This document shows positions 7,098 through 15,293 of a stretch of 64,000 nucleotides of DNA, one piece after another. This DNA comes from Polaromonas sp. (lineage in GTDB: Bacteria > Pseudomonadota > Gammaproteobacteria > Burkholderiales > Burkholderiaceae_C). A model generated the notes under the pieces. It was not told the origin of the DNA. It worked only from the letters and a program-made list of their open reading frames with translations, and searched no databases. The stretch covers positions 62,001-126,000 of the forward strand of contig NZ_JAQSDN010000035.1 of NCBI RefSeq assembly GCF_029945925.1, read 5' to 3'. The translations under genes were made by a program, and so were the position numbers. Numbering within the stretch: the first letter of the stretch is position 1; each line of letters starts with the position of its first letter.

Positions 7098-10077
7098 TGA
7101 GTCCAACACCGTCGAAGCCTACGTCCGCGATTTGCTCACTGGGCCCATCAAGGCTTTCCCTGCCAACACCGTCCAGGAACCCCAGGCCAGCTACGGCCCG
7201 AGCCCCAAAGGCATCGGCTGGCGCTATGCCGCCCCTGCTGACGTGCCGCGCCAGATTCAGGAAGTACTGGTCGAGCCCTGGTTGCGCGAGGCGCTGATCC
7301 GCCTGAACCCGGAGATTGTTGCCCAGCCCGACCGCGCCGACGAGGTGCTCTACAAGCTACGCGCCATCGTGCTGTCCGTCCGCTCGGATGGCCTGATCCG
7401 CGCCAACGAAGAAATGACCGCCTGGATGCGCGGTGAACGCTCCATGCCGTTCGGCCCCAACAACGAGCATGTGCCGGTGCGGCTGATCGACCTGGATGAT
7501 CTGTTGCAGAACCAGTACATCGTCACCCAGCAGTACACCTACCGTGCAGGCCCCACCGAACGCCGGGCTGATCTAGTGCTGTTGGTGAACGGTTTGCCAG
7601 TTGTGCTGATCGAGGCCAAGACGCCGGTCAAGAAGTGCATCAGCTGGGTGGATGGTGCGGTGCAGGTGCACGACGACTACGAGAAGTTCGTGCCGGAGCT
7701 GTTCGTGTGCAACGTGTTCTCGGTGGCCACTGAGGGCAAGGCCTACCACTACGGTTCCATCGGGCTGCCGGTCAAGGATTGGGGGCCGTGGCATCTTGAT
7801 GGCAATGGGGAGGATGGTCAACAGCACCCCCTGAAGTCGCTCAAGCTGTCAGCCGAGAGCATGCTGCACCCGCACGTGGTGCTGGATATTCTTGGCAGCT
7901 TCACCCTGTTCGCCACCAACAAGAAAAAGCAGCGCATCAAAATCATCTGCCGCTACCAGCAGTTTGAAGCGGCCAACAAGATCGTCGAGCGCGTGTTGGC
8001 GGGTTACCCCCGGAAGGGACTGATCTGGCACTTCCAGGGTTCGGGCAAATCGCTGCTGATGGTGTTTGCCGCACAGAAGCTGCGCATGCATGCCGGGCTT
8101 AAGAACCCTACGGTGCTCATCGTGGTGGACCGAGTCGATCTCGACAGCCAGATCACGGGCACGTTCACCGGGGCGGACATTCCGAACTTGGAAAAGGCCG
8201 ACACGCGCGAGAAGCTGCAGCAGTTGCTGGCTCAGGACGTGCGCAAGATCATCATCACCACGATCTTCAAATTCGGCGAGGCCACCGGCAGTCTGAACGA
8301 CCGCAGCAACATCATCGCGCTGGTGGACGAAGCCCACCGCACGCAGGAAGGTGATCTGGGCCGCAAGATGCGCGAGGCCCTGCCCAACGCGTTTCTGTTT
8401 GGCTTGACGGGCACCCCGATCAACCGTGCCGACCGCAACACCTTCTACGCCTTTGGTGCAGACGAGGATGAGAAGGGTTACATGAGCCGTTATGGTTTCG
8501 AGGAGTCTATCCGCGACGGCGCCACACTGAAGCTGCACTTCGAGCCCCGACTGATCGACCTGCACATCGACAAGGTCGCGCTGGACGCCGCGTACAAAGA
8601 CCTGACCGGCGGCCTGTCGGATCTGGACAAGGACAACCTCGCCAAGACCGCCGCCAAGATGGCCGTGCTGGTCAAGACGCCCGAGCGCGTCCGCAAGGTA
8701 TGCGAGGACATCGTCGAGCACTTCCAGACCAAGGTCGAGCCGAACGGTCTCAAAGGCCAGATCGTCACCTTCGACCGGGAGTCCTGCCTGCTGTTCAAGA
8801 CAGAGCTGGACAAGCTGCTTCCACCGGAAGCCTCCGACATCGTCATGTCGGTACAGGCGTCCGACAAGAAGGAGCATCCGGAGTACGCGCGCTATGACCG
8901 TTCGCGCGATGAGGAAGAACGGCTGCTTGATCGCTTCCGTGACCCGGCCGACCCGCTGAAGCTAATCATCGTCACGGCCAAACTGCTGACGGGTTTCGAT
9001 GCACCCATCCTGCAGGCCATGTACCTGGACAAGCCGCTGCGCGACCACACGCTGCTGCAGGCTATCTGCCGCGTCAACCGCACCTACTCCGAACAGAAGA
9101 CCCACGGGCTGATCGTGGACTACCTCGGCATCTTCGATGACGTGGCAGCTGCGCTGGAATTTGACGACCAAAGCGTCAAGCAGGTGGTGAGTAACATCCA
9201 GGAGCTGAAGGACAAGCTGCCCGAAGCCATGCAGAAATGCCTGGCGTTCTTTGCTGGCTGTGACCGTGCCGTGCAGGGCTATGAAGGCCTGATCGCCGCG
9301 CAGCAGTGCCTGCCCAACAACGCGGTGCGGGACAACTTTGCCGCCGAGTACAGCGTGCTCAACAAGATCTGGGAGGCGCTGTCACCGGACACCGTTCTGG
9401 GCCCCTTCGAGAAGGACTACAAGTGGTTGTCCCAGGTGTACCAATCGGCGCAGCCGTCCAGCGGCCACGGCAAGCTGATCTGGCATTCACTGGGCGCCAA
9501 GACCATCGAGCTGATCCACCAGAATGTCCATGTCGACGCCGTGCGGGATGACCTCGACACCCTGGTGCTGGACGCCGACTTGCTGGAGGCCGTGCTCTCG
9601 AACCCTGACCCGAAGAAGGCCAAGGAGATCGAGATCAAGCTCAAGCGCCGACTGCGCGGGCATGGCGGCAACCCCAAGTTCAAGAAGCTGTCCGAGCGAC
9701 TTGATGCCTTGAAGGATCGCTTCGAGTCCGGGCAGATCAACAGCGTCGAGTTTCTGAAGCAGTTGCTGGAAATCGCCAAGGAGACGCTACAAGCCGAGAA
9801 GGAGGTCCCGCCCGAAGAGGACGAGGATCGCGGCAAGGCGGCGCTTACCGCTCTGTTCAACGAGGTCAAGACGTCCGAAACGCCGATTATGGTTGAACGG
9901 GTGGTGGCGGACATCGACGAGATTGTGCGCCTGGTGCGTTTCCCCGGTTGGCAAGGCACGCAAGCCGGCGAGCGCGAGGTGAAGAAGGCACTGCGCAAGG
10001 CCCTCTTTAAGTACAAGCTGCACGCGGATGAGGAGCTGTTCGAGAAAGCCTACAGCTACATCCGCCAATATTACTGA
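7090..10077 (+). CDS. hsdR: type I restriction endonuclease subunit R
   Basis: This 995-residue motor-nuclease has an N-terminal PD-(D/E)xK nuclease domain (ADLVLLVNG and then VVLIEAK around residues 160-177), a superfamily 2 helicase with Walker A FQGSGKS near 316, VDEAH near 411 and GLTGTPINR near 437, and a C-terminal helical region that binds the methyltransferase. The complex translocates DNA and cuts at a distance from unmethylated sites. Length and motifs look complete, so the restriction activity is probably intact. It is the last gene of the overlapping operon. Confidence 0.95.
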   Translation: MFNESNTVEAYVRDLLTGPIKAFPANTVQEPQASYGPSPKGIGWRYAAPADVPRQIQEVLVEPWLREALIRLNPEIVAQPDRADEVLYKLRAIVLSVRSDGLIRANEEMTAWMRGERSMPFGPNNEHVPVRLIDLDDLLQNQYIVTQQYTYRAGPTERRADLVLLVNGLPVVLIEAKTPVKKCISWVDGAVQVHDDYEKFVPELFVCNVFSVATEGKAYHYGSIGLPVKDWGPWHLDGNGEDGQQHPLKSLKLSAESMLHPHVVLDILGSFTLFATNKKKQRIKIICRYQQFEAANKIVERVLAGYPRKGLIWHFQGSGKSLLMVFAAQKLRMHAGLKNPTVLIVVDRVDLDSQITGTFTGADIPNLEKADTREKLQQLLAQDVRKIIITTIFKFGEATGSLNDRSNIIALVDEAHRTQEGDLGRKMREALPNAFLFGLTGTPINRADRNTFYAFGADEDEKGYMSRYGFEESIRDGATLKLHFEPRLIDLHIDKVALDAAYKDLTGGLSDLDKDNLAKTAAKMAVLVKTPERVRKVCEDIVEHFQTKVEPNGLKGQIVTFDRESCLLFKTELDKLLPPEASDIVMSVQASDKKEHPEYARYDRSRDEEERLLDRFRDPADPLKLIIVTAKLLTGFDAPILQAMYLDKPLRDHTLLQAICRVNRTYSEQKTHGLIVDYLGIFDDVAAALEFDDQSVKQVVSNIQELKDKLPEAMQKCLAFFAGCDRAVQGYEGLIAAQQCLPNNAVRDNFAAEYSVLNKIWEALSPDTVLGPFEKDYKWLSQVYQSAQPSSGHGKLIWHSLGAKTIELIHQNVHVDAVRDDLDTLVLDADLLEAVLSNPDPKKAKEIEIKLKRRLRGHGGNPKFKKLSERLDALKDRFESGQINSVEFLKQLLEIAKETLQAEKEVPPEEDEDRGKAALTALFNEVKTSETPIMVERVVADIDEIVRLVRFPGWQGTQAGEREVKKALRKALFKYKLHADEELFEKAYSYIRQYY

Positions 10078-10096
10078 GTGAATCGCCCCGGATTCC

Positions 10097-10330
10097 GTGG
10101 AGGCTTTTTGGTTTAAGTCAAACCACAGTAGCGGTTTGACAGGCGAGTTGACCAATGCATTCAGCAATAAGCTGGAGAACCACATGCACGCGGTGAGCTT
10201 CTACTTTATGGTTTACAACTTCGTGAAGATTCACAAGACCGTCAAGACGACACCAGCGATGGAGGCGGGCGTTACAACCTACCTCTGGAGCATGGAGAAT
10301 ATTGTGATGATGTCGGAAACGATGGGGGCA
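10097..10330 (+). pseudogene. transposase remnant (C-terminal DDE-domain fragment)
   Basis: The translated fragment contains GLTGELTNAFSNKLENH, YNFVKIHKTVKTTPAMEAGV and LWSMENIV, which match the C-terminal part of a family of DDE transposases (IS1-type, from memory). There is no upstream catalytic core and no start with a ribosome binding site, so this is a decayed piece. Its frame runs on into the terminator-like hairpin. It shows that the region next to hsdR has hosted a mobile element. Confidence 0.65.
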
Positions 10331-10332
10331 AT

Positions 10333-10356
10333 AAAAAACCCGCCGAAGCGGGATTT
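10333..10356 (-). terminator. rho-independent terminator of the SDH-type protease gene
   Basis: On the minus strand a CCCGC/GCGGG stem with a 4-base TTCG loop is followed by six T residues (the A run at 10333-10338). It lies about 40 bases after the stop of the minus-strand protease gene. The A-rich side on the plus strand makes weak bidirectional action possible. Confidence 0.75.
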
Positions 10357-10394
10357 AGCGTTGCTGCATCAGACTGCGAAGGTGTGAAGGCAGT

Positions 10395-11333
10395 TCATGC
10401 GGCCTCGGCTCCCGGTGGGTCTCCTGCTGGGGTGGGCGGTGCTGGGTTTGCTTCACCAGATCCATCGACCTCTGGCTCGCCTCCCTGATTGCCTTCTGGA
10501 CCTGTTCCGGCATCTGATGCAGGTGCATTTTCTTCTCCTTCAAAAATAACTTGCAGTGTGCCAAGGGTGACTTTGGGAGTATTTCCGCTCATGTCAGCCA
10601 TCGTCTCTGCTCGCAGCGCTTCGCTAAGCTGAGATAGTACACCGTGTGGCCTTCTGACGTCTGTAAAAATCGACTTAGCTTCTTTTCTATCGATTACGAA
10701 GCCGTGCGAGGGATAACCAGACACCAACTTAGCGATGCCACCCTCCCGCAGGTTGTGGCTCTTCTCATTTAGCCGGTTTCCGTAAGCAAAGGCGATTTCT
10801 GTGGCCCGTTGCATTTCTGCCAATTTCATTGGGTCTAACTGTGCAGAAATTGGGTCCAAAACGCCGATTGTTAGTCTTGTTGATATTTCAGAGGCTACCT
10901 TGGTTGACAGCCCGTTTCGTGTCAGCTCAGTTAGATAGCTGATGAAGGCATTCATCGCCTGTCCTTGCAGATAGTTGACCGCCTGAAATATATCGAGCCC
11001 AGAATTCCGGCCTACGAGCTCATCACTTTTTTTGACTTGGACATCAAGAGGCCCCAACTCGCTCATATCGTCGAGATAAATTCTTGATGCTCCAATGAGA
11101 ACCAGAGTCCCCGCACTTTTGCAATAGCGAGGCACTAAGGCTTCAAAGGTGTCATAGGCGTGCTGAAGGGCTCTGGCGATGCGAAAACCGGCGTGCGGAT
11201 CGCCTCCTGGCGTAGCCAAAACCAACATTGCGTGTTCGGATTTTCTTGTTTTTAGCGCATCACAAATGGCTTCATATCCCGATGTAGAGATCGGTCCAGA
11301 ATAAGTAATCAAATCGGTTGAAGTTGGATTCAT
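10395..11333 (-). CDS. ClpP-fold serine protease, SDH proteinase type
   Basis: This 312-residue protein matches the serine dehydrogenase proteinase family of the ClpP/crotonase clan: ATPGGDPHAGFRIARAL near residue 40, CKSAGT with the likely nucleophile Ser73, and HGFVIDRKEA near 210. Residues about 265-312 form a Gly/Pro/Glu/Ala-rich, probably disordered tail. The gene is more A+T-rich than its neighbours, lies on the strand opposite to the restriction operon and has its own terminator, so it looks independently acquired. Related proteins occur in accessory regions, but the substrate is unknown. The start has no clear Shine-Dalgarno sequence. Confidence 0.75.
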   Translation of the reverse strand: MNPTSTDLITYSGPISTSGYEAICDALKTRKSEHAMLVLATPGGDPHAGFRIARALQHAYDTFEALVPRYCKSAGTLVLIGASRIYLDDMSELGPLDVQVKKSDELVGRNSGLDIFQAVNYLQGQAMNAFISYLTELTRNGLSTKVASEISTRLTIGVLDPISAQLDPMKLAEMQRATEIAFAYGNRLNEKSHNLREGGIAKLVSGYPSHGFVIDRKEAKSIFTDVRRPHGVLSQLSEALRAETMADMSGNTPKVTLGTLQVIFEGEENAPASDAGTGPEGNQGGEPEVDGSGEANPAPPTPAGDPPGAEAA

Positions 11334-11353
11334 CCACTGGAGTGTATGACTTG

Positions 11354-11372
11354 CCGTAACGTATCGTTACGG
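11354..11372. promoter_or_regulatory. perfect inverted repeat, operator-like
   Basis: CCGTAACG, then TAT, then CGTTACGG form a perfect 8-bp inverted repeat with a 3-base spacer. It lies 21 bases upstream of the protease start on the minus strand. The size and symmetry fit a dimeric repressor site or a MerR-type activator site. No cognate regulator was recognised nearby, other than the HTH-GIY-YIG protein as a remote possibility. Confidence 0.5.
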
Positions 11373-11378
11373 GGTTTG

Positions 11379-11402
11379 CACCTCCTCTAAATGAAGGAGG
11401 TG
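11379..11402 (+). promoter_or_regulatory. hairpin that would sequester a perfect Shine-Dalgarno sequence
   Basis: CACCTCCT (11379-11386) pairs perfectly with AGGAGGTG (11395-11402). The second arm belongs to AAGGAGGTGA at 11394-11403, a full complement of the 16S rRNA 3' end, six bases upstream of a TTG. On a plus-strand transcript the hairpin would hide this ribosome binding site, as in translational control elements. Whether such a transcript exists is unknown. Confidence 0.35.
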
Positions 11403-11405
11403 AGG

Positions 11406-11660
11406 TTGTCCCGACGAATTTGTAACCGCCGTCGCCTCAAACTGCACCATTACCCACCAATTGACCATATTGACTTTCGACCAATATACCTTCGTCAATA
11501 CGGATCCGGGGCACTAGTAGAGCTCAATAAGAAAAGCCGATATGCAACTAGCAATCCTCATTTCACCCGATGGTCCCAAATGAAAATCACTAACGATTGC
11601 AGGCTACAGTTGGGCTATCGATGGGCTATGGTTGGGCTACAAAGCAAAACGCCCACATGA
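11406..11660 (+). CDS. possible small basic protein, 84 residues
   Basis: A TTG at 11406 with an excellent upstream Shine-Dalgarno opens a frame that ends inside the hairpin at 11647-11671. An in-frame ATG at 11391 lies before that Shine-Dalgarno sequence. The product would be basic, with an Arg-rich start and no domain I recognise. The last third overlaps an 11-base tandem repeat, which argues against strong coding constraint. It may be a remnant or non-coding. Apart from this frame and the structures listed, nothing else is visible between 11334 and 11697. Confidence 0.22.
   Translation: MSRRICNRRRLKLHHYPPIDHIDFRPIYLRQYGSGALVELNKKSRYATSNPHFTRWSQMKITNDCRLQLGYRWAMVGLQSKTPT
11602..11640. repeat. 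11-bp tandem repeat, about 3.5 copies
   Basis: Units begin at 11602 (GGCTACAGTTG), 11613 (GGCTATCGATG), 11624 (GGCTATGGTTG) and 11635 (GGCTAC). The unit length is not a multiple of three. Iterons of this kind can bind proteins or arise by slippage. Confidence 0.6.
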
Positions 11661-11676
11661 AGTGGGCGTTTGCTAC
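11646..11676 (-). terminator. terminator of the tRNA-fMet transcript, possibly bidirectional
   Basis: A 10-bp stem (AAACGCCCAC at 11647-11656 with GTGGGCGTTT at 11662-11671) around a 5-base loop lies just downstream of the minus-strand tRNA gene. The stem ends in A/T pairs that supply a short U tract on either strand. Confidence 0.65.
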
Positions 11677-11697
11677 CAGCCTTGAGGGCTTGGGTGT

Positions 11698-11774
<77 letters not shown>

Positions 11775-11784
11775 ATAAGTATTT

Positions 11785-11790
11785 ATTATA
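11785..11790 (-). promoter_or_regulatory. -10 box of the tRNA-fMet promoter
   Basis: On the minus strand a perfect TATAAT sits 10 bases before the tRNA 5' end, immediately after the rplQ stop. A matching -35 at normal spacing is not obvious (CTGACA lies 19 bases upstream). The tRNA may also be reached by read-through from the alpha operon. Confidence 0.5.
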
Positions 11791-11792
11791 AC

Positions 11793-12194
11793 CTATTCTG
11801 ACTTAGCAATGTCAGAAGTAGTGTCTTCGGCAAGGTCTGGGCGATCCACCAACTCAACCAATGCCATGGGCGCGTTGTCACCCACACGAAAACCCATTTT
11901 CAGGATACGGGTGTAGCCACCAGGGCGTGCCTTATAGCGAGGGCCGAGCTCAGCAAAAAGCTTGACCACCATGTCACGGTCGCGCAGCCGGTCAAATGCG
12001 AGACGTTTGTTCGCAAGCGTAGGTTCTTTTGCCAGTGTGATCATCGGCTCGACGACGCGGCGAAGCTCTTTGGCCTTGGGCAAGGTCGTTTTGATCGCTT
12101 CATGCTGAATAAGGGAATTCATCATGTTGCGTAACATGGCCAGCCGGTGTGAGCTGGTGCGATTGAGTTTACGAAGTCCGTGTCCGTGACGCAT
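11793..12194 (-). CDS. rplQ: 50S ribosomal protein L17
   Basis: This 133-residue protein begins with the diagnostic [17 protein letters not shown] and carries [19 protein letters not shown] and the central [10 protein letters not shown] segment. L17 binds 23S rRNA in the large subunit. It is the last gene of the alpha operon, 83 bases downstream of rpoA, in the usual order. The C-terminal extension after about residue 120 is acidic and typical of beta-proteobacterial copies. Confidence 0.98.
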   Translation of the reverse strand: MRHGHGLRKLNRTSSHRLAMLRNMMNSLIQHEAIKTTLPKAKELRRVVEPMITLAKEPTLANKRLAFDRLRDRDMVVKLFAELGPRYKARPGGYTRILKMGFRVGDNAPMALVELVDRPDLAEDTTSDIAKSE

Positions 12195-12277
12195 GGTGCT
12201 GTCCTTTCATTTTTTAATTCAGATAGCCGTATCAGGTACTACCTGTGCACTGCCTCCCGAGAGAGGCCTGTTTTCAA

Positions 12278-13267
12278 TTAACGCTTGTCAAGACCAGCCG
12301 GAGGCCAGCTTTCCAGGCGCATTCCAAGTGTCAGCCCCCGGGATGCCAGGACTTCCTTGATTTCATTGAGCGACTTGCGGCCCAGATTTGGCGTCTTGAG
12401 CAGCTCGTTCTCCGTCCGCTGAATCAGGTCACCGATGTAATAGATGTTCTCCGCCTTGAGGCAGTTGGCAGAACGAACAGTCAATTCGAGTTCGTCGACC
12501 GGACGCAGCAGAATCGGATCAAATTGCTGGGAGCTGCGCTGCACAGGTGCATCGAAAGCAGCCAGCTCGTTGCCTTCAAGCTGTGCAAATACCGCAAGCT
12601 GCTCAACGAGAATTTTAGCCGAGGCGCGGACAGCGTCTTCCGCAGTCACCGCACCGTTGGTCTCGATTTCCAGCACAAGCTTGTCGAGATCGGTACGCTG
12701 CTCAACGCGGGCGCTTTCAACGGTATAGCTCACACGCTTGACTGGTGAAAACGACGCATCCAGGACAATCCGGCCAATCGATTTGGTGGATTCGTCGCCA
12801 TAGCGGCGCATGGTGCCGGGAACGTAACCACGGCCGTTTTCGACCTTGATCTGCATGTCGATCTTGCCACCGTGCGACAAATTAACGATGACATGCTCTG
12901 GATTGATGATTTCGACGTCATGGGGCGTCTGAATGTCGGCAGCAGTGACGGGACCTTCACCCTCCTTGCGCAAGCTCAGCGTCACTTCTTCGCGATTGTG
13001 CAGCTTGAAAACGACACCTTTGAGGTTCAGAAGGATGTTGACAACGTCTTCCTGGACGCCATCAATGGATGAGTACTCGTGCAACACGCCGGCGATCGTG
13101 ACTTCAGTTGCGGCGTGACCCACCATGGACGAAAGCAAAACGCGGCGCAGGGCGTTGCCGAGCGTGTGGCCATAGCCACGCTCGAAAGGCTCCAGAGTCA
13201 CCTTGGCACGATTGGCGGCAAGCTGCTCAACGTTAATAGTTTTTGGTTTCAGTAAATTGGTTTGCAT
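12278..13267 (-). CDS. rpoA: DNA-directed RNA polymerase subunit alpha
   Basis: This 329-residue alpha subunit has the N-terminal assembly domain ([20 protein letters not shown] near residue 24), a flexible linker, and the C-terminal domain (about 245-310, with [12 protein letters not shown] and [16 protein letters not shown]) that contacts UP elements and activators. GAGGAAG precedes the ATG. The gene is transcribed with rpsM, rpsK, rpsD and rplQ. Nothing is unusual. Confidence 0.98.
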   Translation of the reverse strand: MQTNLLKPKTINVEQLAANRAKVTLEPFERGYGHTLGNALRRVLLSSMVGHAATEVTIAGVLHEYSSIDGVQEDVVNILLNLKGVVFKLHNREEVTLSLRKEGEGPVTAADIQTPHDVEIINPEHVIVNLSHGGKIDMQIKVENGRGYVPGTMRRYGDESTKSIGRIVLDASFSPVKRVSYTVESARVEQRTDLDKLVLEIETNGAVTAEDAVRASAKILVEQLAVFAQLEGNELAAFDAPVQRSSQQFDPILLRPVDELELTVRSANCLKAENIYYIGDLIQRTENELLKTPNLGRKSLNEIKEVLASRGLTLGMRLESWPPAGLDKR

Positions 13268-13362
13268 GCATTCTTCCTCTCAATACCCTCGGCTCGTTAC
13301 ACCGATAAGGCCGGGTGAAGCGACCCTGCGCCTACAGTGCCCCGTAAGCGCAGGAACGAAAA

Positions 13363-13986
13363 TTAACGTGAATACAGTTCGACGATCAACGACTCGTTGA
13401 CGTCCGCAGCAAACTCGTCGCGATCCGGCACTTTCTTGAAAATGCCCTCGCCTTTGTCTATGCTGACATCCACCCAGGCTGGCATGCCGACTTGCTGTGC
13501 CAACTGCAGAGCTTCCGCCACGCGAGTCTGCTTCTTGGACTTGTCACGGACGGCGATCACGTCGCCCGTTTTGACCATGTAAGACGGGATGTTGACCGAG
13601 CTGCCATTGACAGTGATCGCCTTGTGCGACACCAGCTGGCGGGCTTCGGCACGGGTAGAACCGAAACCCATCCGGTAAACCACATTGTCCAGGCGCGATT
13701 CCAGGATAAACAGCAGATTGGCGCCGGTGTTTCCCTTGCGACGATCAGCCTCTTCGAAATAACGACGGAACTGCTTCTCCAGCACGCCGTACATGCGCTT
13801 GACCTTCTGCTTCTCACGAAGCTGCAGACCGAAGTCCGAGGTCCGGGTACCGGAGGTGCGGCCATGCTGGCCAGGCTTGGAGTCGAATTTGGCCTTGTCA
13901 CCGATGGCTCTGCGAGCGCTCTTCAGGAACAGGTCGGTGCCTTCACGGCGGGATAGTTTGGCCTTGGGGCCGAGGTAACGTGCCAC
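13363..13986 (-). CDS. rpsD: 30S ribosomal protein S4
   Basis: This 207-residue protein starts [20 protein letters not shown] and has the S4 RNA-binding domain (about 95-155, with [20 protein letters not shown]). S4 initiates 16S rRNA assembly and in enteric bacteria represses translation of its own operon. Two spacers flank it: 129 bases upstream, with a CTGCAG-AAA-CTGCAG hairpin at 14008-14022, and 95 bases before rpoA, with a CCTGCGC/GCGCAGG hairpin. Either could take part in control. Confidence 0.98.
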   Translation of the reverse strand: MARYLGPKAKLSRREGTDLFLKSARRAIGDKAKFDSKPGQHGRTSGTRTSDFGLQLREKQKVKRMYGVLEKQFRRYFEEADRRKGNTGANLLFILESRLDNVVYRMGFGSTRAEARQLVSHKAITVNGSSVNIPSYMVKTGDVIAVRDKSKKQTRVAEALQLAQQVGMPAWVDVSIDKGEGIFKKVPDRDEFAADVNESLIVELYSR

Positions 13987-14115
13987 TTGAATTCCTTATG
14001 TCATCTGCTGCAGAAACTGCAGGAGCCGCAGGTAGCAACCTGACGGCGGTGGGCTTGATAAAAACTTACCCGTTTTGCCTGCGTGAAAACGAGGACCAAA
14101 CCGGGAAAGCAGAAC

Positions 14116-14520
14116 TTAAATACGACGGCGTTTCTGGGGACGGCAGCCGTTGTGCGGCACTGGCGTAACGTCCGCAATCGAATTGATGCGAATGCCAAGC
14201 GCTGCCAATGCGCGAACCGATGATTCGCGTCCTGGACCAGGACCTTTGATTTCGACATCAAGATTCTTGATGCCCTGCTCAATGGCGGCGCGACCAGCCA
14301 CCTCAGAAGCGACCTGAGCGGCAAAGGGAGTCGACTTGCGCGAACCTTTAAAGCCCTGACCGCCAGAAGAGGCCCACGACAAGGCGTTGCCCTGACGATC
14401 TGTGATCGTGATGATGGTGTTGTTGAAAGACGCGTGAACGTGAGCGACGCCGTCGGCAACGTTCTTGCGTACTTTCTTGCGAACGCGTTGTGCTGCGTTA
14501 CTGCTAGGGGCTTTTGCCAT
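14116..14520 (-). CDS. rpsK: 30S ribosomal protein S11
   Basis: This 134-residue protein contains [18 protein letters not shown] and ends in the conserved [18 protein letters not shown]11 sits on the platform of the small subunit near the mRNA exit. The gene is 17 bases downstream of rpsM, as in other alpha operons. Confidence 0.98.
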   Translation of the reverse strand: MAKAPSSNAAQRVRKKVRKNVADGVAHVHASFNNTIITITDRQGNALSWASSGGQGFKGSRKSTPFAAQVASEVAGRAAIEQGIKNLDVEIKGPGPGRESSVRALAALGIRINSIADVTPVPHNGCRPQKRRRI

Positions 14521-14537
14521 AACTACCTCTTACTCAA

Positions 14538-14903
14538 TTATTTCTTCAAGGACTGTGCCGCCTTGCGCGGACCCTTACGGGTGCGCGCATTGGTGCGTGT
14601 GCGCTGACCGCGCATGGGCAACCCGCGACGATGGCGAAAGCCACGGTAGCAGCCGATATCCATCAAACGCTTGATGTTCATCGTGGTCTCACGACGCAGG
14701 TCACCTTCAATGGTGAATTGCGCGATCTGGTCACGAATTTTTTCCAAGTCACCGTCTGAGAGATCTTTGACTTTTTTGGAATACGCAATATCACATGCTT
14801 CGCAAATTTTGCGAGCACGAGTGCGGCCGATGCCGAAAATAGCAGTCAAGCCGATTTCGGCGTGCTGCTGCGGCGGAATATTGATACCAGCGATACGAGC
14901 CAT
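14538..14903 (-). CDS. rpsM: 30S ribosomal protein S13
   Basis: This 121-residue protein begins [20 protein letters not shown] and has the helix-two-turns-helix region with [17 protein letters not shown] near residue 88, followed by a basic tail. S13 lies in the head of the small subunit and contacts the large subunit and P-site tRNA. It follows rpmJ. Confidence 0.98.
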   Translation of the reverse strand: MARIAGINIPPQQHAEIGLTAIFGIGRTRARKICEACDIAYSKKVKDLSDGDLEKIRDQIAQFTIEGDLRRETTMNIKRLMDIGCYRGFRHRRGLPMRGQRTRTNARTRKGPRKAAQSLKK

Positions 14904-14927
14904 GTGCGTCCTCTAAAACTCTTGAAA

Positions 14928-15041
14928 TCAGCCTTGACGCTGTTTGTGGCGTGGGTCTGTGCAAATCACGCGTACAACGCCCTTGCGGCGGATGATTTTA
15001 CAGTTGCGGCAAATTTTCTTGACCGAAGCTGAAACTCTCAT
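14928..15041 (-). CDS. rpmJ: 50S ribosomal protein L36
   Basis: A 37-residue protein begins [15 protein letters not shown] and ends DPRHKQRQG. It keeps the zinc-ribbon ligands Cys11, Cys14, Cys27 and His32, so this is the zinc-dependent form. AGAAAG upstream supplies the ribosome binding site. The position between infA and rpsM is the standard one. Confidence 0.97.
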   Translation of the reverse strand: MRVSASVKKICRNCKIIRRKGVVRVICTDPRHKQRQG

Positions 15042-15069
15042 TTCTTTCTCCTAAACTTCTGAACTGTAC

Positions 15070-15288
15070 TTACTTGGCGCGAAACACGATGCGTGCCCGC
15101 GACAAATCATAAGGCGTTAACTCAACCGTTACCTTGTCACCAGGAAGAATGCGGATGTAGTGCATTCGCATCTTTCCCGAGATGTGACCCAAAACAATAT
15201 GACCGTTTTCCAGCTTTACGCGAAATGTCGCGTTGGGCAAGTTTTCCACGACCTCCCCCTGCATCTGGATAACATCATCCTTCGACAT
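15070..15288 (-). CDS. infA: translation initiation factor IF-1
   Basis: This 72-residue protein is a single S1-like OB fold ([20 protein letters not shown], then [20 protein letters not shown]). IF-1 occupies the A site of the 30S subunit during initiation. The ATG at 15288 lies five bases after the secY stop; an upstream in-frame TTG inside secY is rejected. Location between secY and rpmJ is typical of beta-proteobacteria. Confidence 0.96.
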   Translation of the reverse strand: MSKDDVIQMQGEVVENLPNATFRVKLENGHIVLGHISGKMRMHYIRILPGDKVTVELTPYDLSRARIVFRAK

Positions 15289-15293
15289 CCCAA

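Noticed and set aside
11354..11402. Two adjacent hairpins as a possible CRISPR, attC or retron structure
   Set aside because: There are no repeated spacers, no integron core sites and no reverse transcriptase or cas gene nearby.
11502..11525. BamHI, SpeI and SacI sites packed in 24 bases, like a cloning polylinker
   Set aside because: The surrounding DNA shows no vector sequence and the spacing is unlike common polylinkers; coincidence is more likely, though an assembly check would settle it.
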